DNA of 64,000 nt from contig DIXP01000038.1 of assembly GCA_002436065.1 (NCBI GenBank), positions 131,343 through 195,342 of the forward strand. The letters are read 5' to 3'. Below are positions 1 to 7,885 of the stretch, piece by piece. Both the position numbers and the translations under genes were made by a program. The first letter of the stretch is position 1. Every line of letters begins with the position of its first letter. The notes under the pieces were generated by a model, which was not told where the DNA came from, ran no database searches, and was given only the letters and a program-made list of their open reading frames with translations. Origin of the DNA: Chloroflexi bacterium UBA6077. Lineage in GTDB: Bacteria > Chloroflexota > UBA6077.

Positions 1-786
1 AGCATATTGAACAAGACGTTCGTCAGCTCCGATCACGAAGGCGGTTTTCGAAACGAATAAGAAGAGCTTGATAGCTTCCAAGGTCTCGATAATCGTGTCA
101 GGAAGGCAGCGATCAAGATCATCGATGAATACTACGAGGGTCTCTATCTTCGACTCTGTGAGTAGCTTGGCGAAGTCGCGCCGGAAATCTCGTATGTTGC
201 GCCGAACGTTTTCTGGACCTTCCGGTGCTGACGCGATCAGCTTCTGTGCGTCCTCAAGGCTGACTTTCTCGGCCGCAGCCGATTGAACAAGCTTGACGGT
301 ATCCGCTCCCAAGTTGGCGAGAGTGAGCTGCGGAAGGCCGGCGACAATCGGCGCCACGTATCTGCCCGCCAAGCTCGCAAGTTGAAGCCAGTTGACGCGC
401 TGCTTTAGCCTCTGCAGAAGCTCGCCCCCTCGCTCAGGAAATGACTTGTCATCCCTAACTCGATCTTCGATTGCATCCAGTATGCTGCCCATTAGGGCGG
501 TCTTGGCATCCTCATACCCCTCGAACAGCCAGCCGTTGAACTGCAACGTCATAACAGCGGGTTGCTTAGTTAGCCTATCCAGAACCATGCGAATCAGTGT
601 GGACTTTCCTCCACCCCAATTGCCATATATGCCGACCGTTACTGGAAGCAACTGCGCTGTGGAGACAACCGCTGCTACTTCGTCGGCTAGATAGTCAAAC
701 CGCAGGAGATCGATGGTGGCCTCGTTGTCGGACCACATCACGGTCTCCGGTTCCCGCGGCTCGTCGGAGCCATTGGGTGATGACAT
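1..786 (-). CDS. KAP-family P-loop NTPase, C-terminus beyond window edge
   Basis: The minus strand is open from an ATG at 786 to the left edge, giving about 262 residues. A Walker A motif GNWGGGKST lies at residues 55-63 after a short polar N-terminus. A Walker B stretch LVVFIDDLDRC lies near residues 216-226 and is followed by a PDTIIETLEAIKLF segment. This order and spacing is typical of KAP NTPases, a STAND-related group of often membrane-associated ATPases found in defence and signalling loci. The start is supported by GGAGG about 11 bases upstream. The C-terminus, where transmembrane insertions or effector domains could be, is outside the window. No partner gene is adjacent, because the divergent neighbour is a gene ruin. 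The family is clear; the biological role is not known. Confidence 0.85.
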   Translation of the reverse strand, partial: MSSPNGSDEPREPETVMWSDNEATIDLLRFDYLADEVAAVVSTAQLLPVTVGIYGNWGGGKSTLIRMVLDRLTKQPAVMTLQFNGWLFEGYEDAKTALMGSILDAIEDRVRDDKSFPERGGELLQRLKQRVNWLQLASLAGRYVAPIVAGLPQLTLANLGADTVKLVQSAAAEKVSLEDAQKLIASAPEGPENVRRNIRDFRRDFAKLLTESKIETLVVFIDDLDRCLPDTIIETLEAIKLFLFVSKTAFVIGADERLVQYA

Positions 787-1006
787 TGGTAATGTAACCT
801 CCGTTCTCCCCATCGACATCCGGTGGGGTGACAGGTAGGAATGCGGGCGATAAACTACTCCGCCTTCCGCCAATTCCAGCCCAGCGATTCATGGGTGCGG
901 GACCGTAGCCACCGCGCGGCAGCAGCTGATAGAAACTCAGAGTTGGCTCGCCACCAATACAGGATTGTGTGTGATGGAGTAATGTAGACGTACGGCAGTA
1001 TAGCAC

Positions 1007-1480
1007 TTGGCCGCTGCATCATTGAAGAAGCGTGGGCTGGTCGGGGTGGAGGCTGGTGGCAGGGGAAGCCGGCTCGGCGAGCACGCGGCTAGCATCTGCC
1101 ACGGCGATGTGGGCGTCCTCCACGGCGCCATGAGCTACCTGCTCCAGGACGAGAACGGCCAGGTGGCAACCACCCACAGCGTCTCGGCCGGGCTGGACTA
1201 CCCGGGCGTTGGCCCGGAGCACGCCTACCTCCACACCACGGGTCGAGTCGAGTACCGGCTCGCCGACGATGGCGCCGCCCTGGAGGCGTTCCAGCGACTC
1301 AGCCGGCTGGAGGGGATCATCCCGGCCATGGAGTCTTCCCACGCCATAGCCGCGGCCTGCGATCTCTCCGCGGAGGGCGATCTCGACGACCTGATACTGG
1401 TGAACCTGTCGGGTAGGGAAGACAAGGACCTGGACATCTACGCAGCACATGACGGAGGCTCACATGGGTCGGATAGCTGA
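1007..1480 (+). pseudogene. trpB: tryptophan synthase beta chain, C-terminal fragment
   Basis: The open frame carries only the C-terminal third of TrpB. Homology starts at GLVGVEAGG near base 1033 and runs through [38 protein letters not shown] and [13 protein letters not shown] to [13 protein letters not shown]. These are the familiar serine/PLP phosphate-side and C-terminal signatures. The first roughly 240 residues, including the PLP lysine region, are absent, and the upstream 240 bases contain no TrpB sequence. A catalytic enzyme is therefore impossible. The frame overlaps the start of trpA, as in a normal trpBA operon, so this looks like the stump of a deleted tryptophan operon. Confidence 0.85.
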
Positions 1481-2277
1481 ACGCTTCGATAGCCTCAGGG
1501 CCGGGGGGCGAGGCAGCCCTGGCTCCATATCTGACCATCGGGTATCCCACCCTGGAGGCGAGCCGCGAGCTGCTGCTGGCGATAGTGGCGTCGGGCGCCG
1601 ACCTGATGGAGTTGGGAATTCCCTTCTCGGACCCTCTGGCCGACGGCGCAACGCTGCAGCGGATCAACCAGGTGGCCCTGGAGCGGGGCTCAAGCTTTAG
1701 GGCGGCGCTGGAGGTGGTATCGTCCGTCAGGTCCCGGATCGACGTCCCCCTGGTGCTGATGAGCTACTACAACCCGCTGCTGCGACTCGGGAACAACGAG
1801 GGTTTCGCCGAGGCCGTGGGCAGGGCAGGGATCGACGGGGTGATAGTGCCGGACCTGCCGCTGGAGGAGTCGGAGCCGCTGCGTAGCGCCTGCCGTGATC
1901 GCGAGATCGACCTGATTGGCATGGTGGCGCCCACGACTCCCCCGGAGAGGGTGGCGGCCATAGCCCGGGCGGCCAGTGGCTTCGTGTACTGCGTTTCCCT
2001 CAAGGGGGTGACCGGCGCCAGGCAGCAGCTCTCCACCGGCGTCGGTGACCTGGTCGAACTCGTCCATCGGTCGACTACCCTACCGGCGATAGTCGGCTTC
2101 GGCATCTCCACTCCGGAGCATGTACGCGATGTCACCAGCTTCGCCGACGGCGTCGTGGTGGCCAGCGCCCTGATGGACCGGATCGAGAAGGAGCCGGCGC
2201 GCCGGACGGAGGTCGCCGCCGATTTCGTGCGCGAGCTCAAGTCCGCCTGCCGCCGCTCCCCCCAACTGAGCAGCTAG
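1464..2277 (+). pseudogene. trpA: tryptophan synthase alpha chain with frameshift in a G6 run
   Basis: TrpA would cleave indole-3-glycerol phosphate to indole and glyceraldehyde-3-phosphate. The N-terminus [15 protein letters not shown] starts at ATG 1464, overlapping trpB. The frame is lost at a run of six G around 1503-1508. Removing one G restores EAALAPYLTIGYPTLEAS followed by the long open frame with MELGIPFSDPLADG, the catalytic-loop region, LMSYYNPLL and IVGFGISTPEHV. Total length would be about 270 residues, normal for the family. Everything except the single homopolymer error looks intact, so this may be a sequencing or assembly error, a phase-variable tract, or an early pseudogene. 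With its partner trpB truncated, loss of function is the simplest reading. Confidence 0.8.
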
Positions 2278-2283
2278 CCCGGG

Positions 2284-2490
2284 TTGATGCTGACATTTGG
2301 CGACAACAACCGCTCCCTGAGCCAGACCAAGAAGCTGTTCGGCAGCGTCTACGGAGGAACCCAGCGAGGTCGGGGACGGGACATGTGGGTGTTCGGCGAG
2401 ATCGACTTCGTCAAGGTGGCGGAGGCGATGGGCTGCCTCGGACTGCGGGTGGAGCAGCCAAACGAGCTTCGGCCCGCCCTGGATAGTGCC
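2284..2490 (+). pseudogene. ThDP-dependent enzyme, C-terminal remnant
   Basis: Directly after trpA a short frame begins GDNNRSLSQTKKLF and contains VFGEIDFVKVAEAMGCLG, then RVEQPNELRPALDSAFA. This is the pattern of the last ~70 residues of the C-terminal ThDP-binding domain of acetolactate-synthase-like enzymes, with the NN after the GDG motif and then the DFVKVAEAMG...ELRPAL segment. Similarity stops near base 2490, and the frame then runs antisense into the tail of the neighbouring minus-strand gene. It lacks everything upstream of the cofactor motif, so it is a fragment left by deletion. Confidence 0.6.
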
Positions 2491-2525
2491 TTCGCGGCCA
2501 ACCACTCCGCCGGATACTGCTGCAG

Positions 2526-4415
2526 CTATCGTAGCAGCGGGAATACGCCCGCCGCCACTGCCGCGCCGAGGGCTGCTCCCACCACTACCTGCGCCGGGCT
2601 GTGATCACCCACCTGCACGCGAGCCCACCCGACCAGGGCCACCAACGGCGTCACGACGAGTAGTCCCTCGCCGAAGACGAGCACCAGGATGGCCACCGCT
2701 CCAGCGTTCACCGCGGTGTGCACTGAGATCTTCCAGAAGAGCGTCACCAGGGCGGAAGTCGCCAGTCCGACAGCCATGGCTCCGACCAGGGCCACCAGGT
2801 CGCGGGGGGCGCCCAGGACGGCAAGGAGCGCGAACCCGACGACCACGGAGCCGATGCCAACAAGTAGCACCCGGGGCCGCTGCTCTCTTCGGTAGACGTG
2901 GATATCCGTCAATCTCCTCCGGCGAACGCCTCTCAGGATGTAGAGGAACGGGACAGCGGCGGCGAAGAGCGCCGATAGCAGCGCCCACCGCAGGGCTTCG
3001 GAGGCAGTGGTCGCGCTGTGCCAAGAGACGGCGACGAGCAGCATTGCAGCCGTGGGCGCCGGGGCTAGAAGCTCCGTCAACAGTCGGGCTAACCGTCGCT
3101 GCGCTGTCCCGCCAGCGCTCCCGACGGAGCGAGAGTTGATCTCACCCTTCGGGCCAATCGTCCCGTGGGCCTCTCGCACGACGGGTGCTACGTCGACCTG
3201 CTCCTGCTCCAACCCGGTGAGAACGGCCCGCACGATGGGAGAACTGGCGTAGTGGTGCGCCACCCGCCCCAGGAACGCCGCCTCGCGCTGCACGTCTCCC
3301 CAGCCCGGCACCTTGAGCGGATGGTCGGGGTCGCTGAAGACCCTTTCCCGCTCCTTGGCCCACAGGGCAGAGGCAAGCCTCGCGGCTTCCACTACCGCCT
3401 CCGCTTCATCACCGACGATCCCGCTTTCCCGGCAGAGCGCGGCCGCGTGAACGGCCATAGTCGGATCCACGTGCGGCCGAAGGACGAGCTGGGCGTCCCG
3501 GATCTCGACCACCCGGCGGTACAGCCGGAAGCCGGTTCCGCGCAGCGTGAGAGCGTCGCGAACGGGGCCCGAGGGCGGAATCAGCGCGATCGCCGGATTG
3601 GCTCGGTAAAGATCTCTCCACAGAGGATACAGCCGCCGGCAGGCGAGGTAGCGAACTGCCCACGCATGAAGAGCGGGGATGCCCACACGAGCGCCCCAGG
3701 CGGGCATCGTGGAGCCGATCAGCACCAGGACGAGGCAAACGGCAAGCAGTGCGTCGGAGGCCAGCCTCTCATCGTAGAAGGGATAGCCGAGGTCGAGCCG
3801 GCGAGCGGTCAGATAGAAGGCCCAATGGGCGGAGTAGCCCAACCCGACTGCGCCGCCGATGGCCACCAGCCGAAGTCCCAGGTGGAGAGAAGGATGGGTA
3901 GCGCTGATTCCGGCGTAGCGCCAGGACAGCCGGGCCACGTTCGCCAGCACTAACCCGAGGTAGACGATGAGCGTCAGCCGGTACTCGGCAATGAAGGGCA
4001 CGTCGGCATAGTGACTGGTGAAGTCGAGGGATTCCTCCTGCACGTCCGCGAGGGCGAAGAGGCCGATCAGCAGCGCCAGGGTGAGGCCTAGCAGGACGAA
4101 TTCACGTCGGCGGCCGTGACGTGCCCGAGCGTCGGGGTAGTTGAGGTGGAAAAGGAACATCTGGATGGACCAGGCGGCGATCGCCATCAGGCAGTGAGCG
4201 AGCAAGCGGGACAGGTTGGAGATCCCTAACAGCCGATCGATGCCCAGGTAGACGGGAGGAAGCAGCGTGGTGAGCGAGAGCGCGAGGGCCAGGAGACCGA
4301 GCCAGAAGGAGCGCAGGCCCGGCTCCCCCGGGCTACGTAGCAAAGCCGACAGCTTGAACGCCACGGCTGCCCAGGCGAGGAGCACGGGAACGTAGGCGAG
4401 AAGCTCTCGAGGCAT
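2526..4415 (-). CDS. polytopic MAB_1171c/DUF6545-like membrane protein with PAP2-like C-terminus
   Basis: The protein is about 629 residues. The chosen ATG at 4415 begins MPRELLAYVPVLLAW and sits 3 bases downstream of the ImmA stop; a longer frame would begin inside that gene. The N-terminal half has about seven hydrophobic segments, then a soluble stretch (roughly residues 260-430) rich in Arg and containing YPLWRDLYRANP. This layout is known from the MAB_1171c putative transporter family (DUF6545), which is recurrently encoded next to XRE and ImmA genes, as here. The last ~160 residues add a second membrane block with KISVHT (about 562-567) and WARVQVGDHSPAQ (about 597-609). That matches the K/R...SVHT...R...GDH pattern of PAP2-type phosphatases. 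The fusion is visible; a phosphatase activity on lipid or prenyl phosphates is inference. Confidence 0.7.
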   Translation of the reverse strand: MPRELLAYVPVLLAWAAVAFKLSALLRSPGEPGLRSFWLGLLALALSLTTLLPPVYLGIDRLLGISNLSRLLAHCLMAIAAWSIQMFLFHLNYPDARARHGRRREFVLLGLTLALLIGLFALADVQEESLDFTSHYADVPFIAEYRLTLIVYLGLVLANVARLSWRYAGISATHPSLHLGLRLVAIGGAVGLGYSAHWAFYLTARRLDLGYPFYDERLASDALLAVCLVLVLIGSTMPAWGARVGIPALHAWAVRYLACRRLYPLWRDLYRANPAIALIPPSGPVRDALTLRGTGFRLYRRVVEIRDAQLVLRPHVDPTMAVHAAALCRESGIVGDEAEAVVEAARLASALWAKERERVFSDPDHPLKVPGWGDVQREAAFLGRVAHHYASSPIVRAVLTGLEQEQVDVAPVVREAHGTIGPKGEINSRSVGSAGGTAQRRLARLLTELLAPAPTAAMLLVAVSWHSATTASEALRWALLSALFAAAVPFLYILRGVRRRRLTDIHVYRREQRPRVLLVGIGSVVVGFALLAVLGAPRDLVALVGAMAVGLATSALVTLFWKISVHTAVNAGAVAILVLVFGEGLLVVTPLVALVGWARVQVGDHSPAQVVVGAALGAAVAAGVFPLLR

Positions 4416-4417
4416 AG

Positions 4418-4939
4418 TCAGTCTTTCGTTTCCGTTTCCAGCGAGGCCTCTAGTCTCTTGAGGACCCCCTCGGTTTCGGAATCCACCCCTGGAGCGCCGC
4501 ATGGCGTGCCGGCTCTGGCTCGCTCCAGTATCAGGGAGGCGAGCAGCTCGGCCTCTCGCTCATCCTCCAGGGAGTAGGCGGCGCGGGCCAGAACCTCCTT
4601 CACCATCTCTGGCTCCAGATCGGGGAAGAGCAGACGGGAGAGCCCGGTTTCCGAGACCGGCGCTGGGTGATGCCCGCAAAGAAGATGGCTGGCCTCGTGA
4701 AGGATGATATGTTCCTGATGGAGAGGGCTGGTTTCCCGTTCGTAGAAGATGTAATCGGCTGTCGGGCCGGCGACCCACAGGCCGCAGGGTCCAGCCTTGC
4801 TAGCCATGGGACGCAAAAGCAGAGGACGGTTACGGCAGGCCGCCAGCGAACGGCAGAAGGATCGAACGTCGAAGGGCACTGGCAGCGTCAGGCCGCGGAG
4901 CCGTGCTTCACACCTCTTTCTCTGCTGTTTGAGATCCAT
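4418..4939 (-). CDS. ImmA/IrrE-family metallo-endopeptidase
   Basis: A 173-residue soluble protein with the zinc-protease motif HEASH at residues 81-85, followed by GHH. The motif is embedded in EHIILHEASHLLCGHH, the usual ImmA/IrrE (DUF955) context. Such proteases cleave a cognate XRE repressor, as in ICEBs1 ImmA/ImmR or Deinococcus IrrE/DdrO. The ATG at 4939 overlaps the 3' end of the XRE gene by about 32 bases, implying translational coupling, and the membrane-protein gene follows 3 bases later. The likely substrate is the upstream XRE protein (inference). No integrase or conjugation gene is nearby, so this is not obviously an ICE. Confidence 0.85.
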   Translation of the reverse strand: MDLKQQRKRCEARLRGLTLPVPFDVRSFCRSLAACRNRPLLLRPMASKAGPCGLWVAGPTADYIFYERETSPLHQEHIILHEASHLLCGHHPAPVSETGLSRLLFPDLEPEMVKEVLARAAYSLEDEREAELLASLILERARAGTPCGAPGVDSETEGVLKRLEASLETETKD

Positions 4940-5510
4940 GGACAGGGTCCTCCTCCGACTTGCGCCCGCCGGTCTGCCCAGCGTCGTCTCGAGGCGTCGA
5001 CATAGCCAGGGCCCGAAGTGGTCCACCTGTTGTTGGAGCCATCGCCACCCGGTCTCGGCCCCGAGACGCGGCCGTTTCCTTCTGGGCGCCCTGCTCCAGC
5101 CCTTCCAGCTGCCGTACCCGTTCCACCATACTAGCGATGGTTGCGAGGCTCTCCGGAGAGAGCCCGAAGGCGCGCAGGGCGATCTCGCGGACGGAGGAGT
5201 CGCGCAGCGCCGCGAGGACATCGAGCTCCGCATCGATTCGCGCGGCGGCCTCGTCGTCGAAGAAGTAGGCGGGCGAGACGCCGAAGAAGTCGGCCAGGGC
5301 CTCGAGGTGCTTCTTCGTAGGATTGTCCCGCAGCCCCTTGCGCAGCTGCCAGAGGTAGGTCGCAGAGATGGTCGGGCCACCACGGCCGCGGATCGCCGCA
5401 GCCACGTCCTCGAAGCTGTACTCTCCGCGGTCGCGCGGATGGATGGTGCGGAACAGGCGGTCGATCTTCTCCGCCATAGTTCGGGCGCGGGGCACCTCCG
5501 CTTCAAACAT
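4908..5510 (-). CDS. XRE-family helix-turn-helix transcriptional regulator
   Basis: About 200 residues. The HTH is recognisable as ISATYLWQLRKGLRDNP...HLEALADFFGVSPAYFFDD (about residues 48-88), the Cro/C1-type fold with the typical FGV-P-YFFD exit. A long, partly helical tail follows and ends in a charged low-complexity stretch. The chosen start is the ATG at 5510, with GGAGG eight bases upstream; ATGs at 5546 and 5477 are alternatives. It leads the XRE-ImmA-membrane-protein triad and is probably its autorepressor, inactivated by the neighbouring protease. The 255 bases upstream to the divergent pilus operon should hold both promoters. Confidence 0.85.
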   Translation of the reverse strand: MFEAEVPRARTMAEKIDRLFRTIHPRDRGEYSFEDVAAAIRGRGGPTISATYLWQLRKGLRDNPTKKHLEALADFFGVSPAYFFDDEAAARIDAELDVLAALRDSSVREIALRAFGLSPESLATIASMVERVRQLEGLEQGAQKETAASRGRDRVAMAPTTGGPLRALAMSTPRDDAGQTGGRKSEEDPVHGSQTAEKEV

Positions 5511-5765
5511 ACGTCCTGCCTCCGTGTCCGGCACGTCCGGGTGCATGTCGAATAGCCATCACCAACTGTCGGCGCCAAGTATAACGCAGCCCTCAGCAGA
5601 TGTGAAGCATCCCGCGACCTCCTCCGCACACCAGTTGACAAGCGTGGTTGCGCAGTTTATATTGGCGTTAGGTCCATCAACTAGCATGAAGGGCCAGTTC
5701 GCTGTTCCCACGCAGGCGCCGACCAGTCAGGCCGATGAGTACAGAGGCTGGACAAGGGGGTAAGC

Positions 5766-6461
5766 TTGGCAGCAACGAGCCTATCGCCAACAAAGGCGCT
5801 ACGCCAGCCGCGGCGGCTCGATCTGCGAGCGGTGTTCGGGATATTCCTGACCCTCGTGGCCACCGGTGGGTCCATCGCCTTCTGGAGCGCTTCCTCCGAC
5901 ACCCGCACCCTCCTCGTCGCGACGCGCGAGCTGCCCGCGGGAGCCGTGCTCGCACCCGGAGACCTCGCCGTCGCCCGCGTTCGGGTCGACGATGGCATCT
6001 ACGCCGCAGCCGTCCCGGCGGCAGAACAGGCCGGTGCGATCGGCAAGCAGCTCGCCGAACCGGTTCACCCCCAGCAGATCCTGGCGCGCGCCCAGATATC
6101 CCATCGGCCTCCCCTCGCACCCGACCAGATGGCCCTGACGATCGCTGTCAATCCAGAGACGGCGGTTGGCGGCAGCGTGCGGACGGGCGACGCCGTTCAG
6201 GTCCTCGTGACGACGAACAAAGGGAAACCCGAGGCGGAGACGGCGGTCGTGCTGCCGCGCGTCATCGTCTATGACGTGGGCCGGGACCAGCGATCGCTGG
6301 TAGTCGGCACTTCAGGCGCCGGCGGTCCCGACGACCGCTCCAGCGTGCGAGGTCCGTTGGCCTCGCTGACGCTGATCGTGACGCAGGAGCAGGCCGTTCA
6401 GCTCGCTCAGGCGAAATGGAGCGGCGAGCTCGACGTGGCGCTCCTGCCGGCGCAACAGTAG
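5766..6461 (+). CDS. cpaB: SAF-domain Flp pilus assembly protein (CpaB/RcpC-like)
   Basis: A 231-residue protein starting at TTG 5766 with AAGGGGGT just upstream. It has one N-terminal membrane helix (about residues 20-42), then a SAF domain (LLVATRELPAGAVLAPGDLAVARV) and the RcpC-like extracytoplasmic domain. CpaB is an accessory of Tad/Flp pilus assembly. In organisms lacking an outer-membrane secretin it is thought to help the pilus through the cell envelope. It is first in a co-directional run of pilus genes reaching 18421, with an ATPase gene beginning 20 bases after its stop. Assignment is by domain and context. Confidence 0.85.
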   Translation: MAATSLSPTKALRQPRRLDLRAVFGIFLTLVATGGSIAFWSASSDTRTLLVATRELPAGAVLAPGDLAVARVRVDDGIYAAAVPAAEQAGAIGKQLAEPVHPQQILARAQISHRPPLAPDQMALTIAVNPETAVGGSVRTGDAVQVLVTTNKGKPEAETAVVLPRVIVYDVGRDQRSLVVGTSGAGGPDDRSSVRGPLASLTLIVTQEQAVQLAQAKWSGELDVALLPAQQ

Positions 6462-6481
6462 GGGGCAGGATAGGTCGTCAG

Positions 6482-7885
6482 ATGATGTCCAGGGACTGGG
6501 AAGATAACCGCCGCAGTGGAAGTGAGGGCTTGATGCCATCGGGTGATGTCCCGCCAGTCCGACTGGCCGTCGGTCTAGCCGATCCCGAACAGGAGCGGAG
6601 GCTCCTCCCGGCTTTGATGGAGCAGGGCGACTTCGCCTTGGTCGACCGTTGTCTCGCCGCCGACCAGCTTCTCGAGTGCGCCCGAGGCGGACGCGTCGAA
6701 GCAATCCTGATCGCCTCCGACCTCCACCGCCTGAGCAGTACCACCCTGGCGGAACTGACGCGAACGCGTGTGCCGTTAGTCGTTCTTGCCGCGTATCCCA
6801 CCGATGAGCAGCTGCAGGAGACGCGCTGGCCGGTGCTGCCGATCGAGGCCGATCCCGAGGAGGTGCGCGCAGCACTCTGGGCGGCGCTGCGTGGCGAGCA
6901 TCCAGGCCTGCCGACCGCGATCGTGGAGCCGGAGGTCGAGATCGACGCCCTGCCGCGGCCGAACCCCGATCGGGACCTCTCGATGTCGGTCATCGCGGTC
7001 GCCAGCGGCCACGGCAGCCCCGGCAGGACGACGGTCGCTCTGGGGCTTGCCGCCGCGCTGGGCGCGGTCGCGCCCACGGTGCTGGTGGACGCCGACCTCT
7101 CTGGGCCGAGCCTCGCCGCCTGCCTCGACGCCGACCCCACCCGAAACCTGTATATGCTCGCCCACGCCGAACCCGTGACCCCGCGGGATTGGGAGCGCGC
7201 GATCGGGCAGGAGACACAGCCACTCGGACCTCGCAGCCCGCACGGAGTGGTGCTGTGTGGGGTGCCCAAGCCGGAGATGCGGACGGGCGTCTCCTCTCGA
7301 TTCTTCGAGCGACTGGTCACCGAGCTCCGGCGAGGCTATCGCTACATTGTCCTCGACATCGGGGCCGAGCTCCTGGAGACGGAGGCGGCGGTCCATCGCA
7401 CCGCGCTCGGCCTCGGCCAGCAGGTTCTGCTCGTAGCTTCCGCCGACCTGGTGGGCCTCTGGCACGCCCGCACCGTTCTTGGCATCTTCACAGGCACCTT
7501 GCAGCTCGACCCCCATCAAGTATCCCTGATCATCAACCGGCACGACCGCCGATACCACCATGGGCGAGCCGAGATCGAGTGGGCTCTCGGCCTGCCCACG
7601 GCCGCCGTGATCCCCTACGACCACGGCGCCTCTCAGCGGGCGCTGGCGGCCCAGCGGCCGATGGTACTGGAGGAACGAAGCCGAGCTGCCCGCTCTCTCC
7701 TGAACCTGGCCGAACGGGTCCACGGGGGGAGCATCGTGCTGCCGCCCGAGCCGAGCCGCGGTGAGCGGGCCTGGTGGCTGAGGTGGATCCCGGCGTTCCG
7801 CCTGAAGCGATCTTGGACCGATGATGCAGGGAAGCACGAGGAGAAAGGAGCGCCGGATGGCCAGTACGCTGCCCGCGTCCGCTAA
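6482..7885 (+). CDS. TadZ/CpaE-like MinD-fold ATPase
   Basis: About 467 residues from ATG 6482 (AGGATAGG upstream); a start at 6533 is possible. The N-terminal third resembles a receiver-like/atypical domain (VEAILIASDLHRLS...VPLVVLAAYP). The C-terminal part is a ParA/MinD fold with VIAVASGHGSPGRTTVALGLA, VLVDADLSGPSLA and YRYIVLDIGAELLE. The P-loop reads GHGSPGRTT (about residues 175-183). It therefore has Arg where canonical P-loops have the lysine and lacks the deviant Walker A signature Lys-Gly-Gly, so nucleotide hydrolysis may be reduced. TadZ proteins place the Tad machine at a cell pole. The 3' end overlaps cpaF by 29 bases. Confidence 0.8.
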   Translation: MMSRDWEDNRRSGSEGLMPSGDVPPVRLAVGLADPEQERRLLPALMEQGDFALVDRCLAADQLLECARGGRVEAILIASDLHRLSSTTLAELTRTRVPLVVLAAYPTDEQLQETRWPVLPIEADPEEVRAALWAALRGEHPGLPTAIVEPEVEIDALPRPNPDRDLSMSVIAVASGHGSPGRTTVALGLAAALGAVAPTVLVDADLSGPSLAACLDADPTRNLYMLAHAEPVTPRDWERAIGQETQPLGPRSPHGVVLCGVPKPEMRTGVSSRFFERLVTELRRGYRYIVLDIGAELLETEAAVHRTALGLGQQVLLVASADLVGLWHARTVLGIFTGTLQLDPHQVSLIINRHDRRYHHGRAEIEWALGLPTAAVIPYDHGASQRALAAQRPMVLEERSRAARSLLNLAERVHGGSIVLPPEPSRGERAWWLRWIPAFRLKRSWTDDAGKHEEKGAPDGQYAARVR

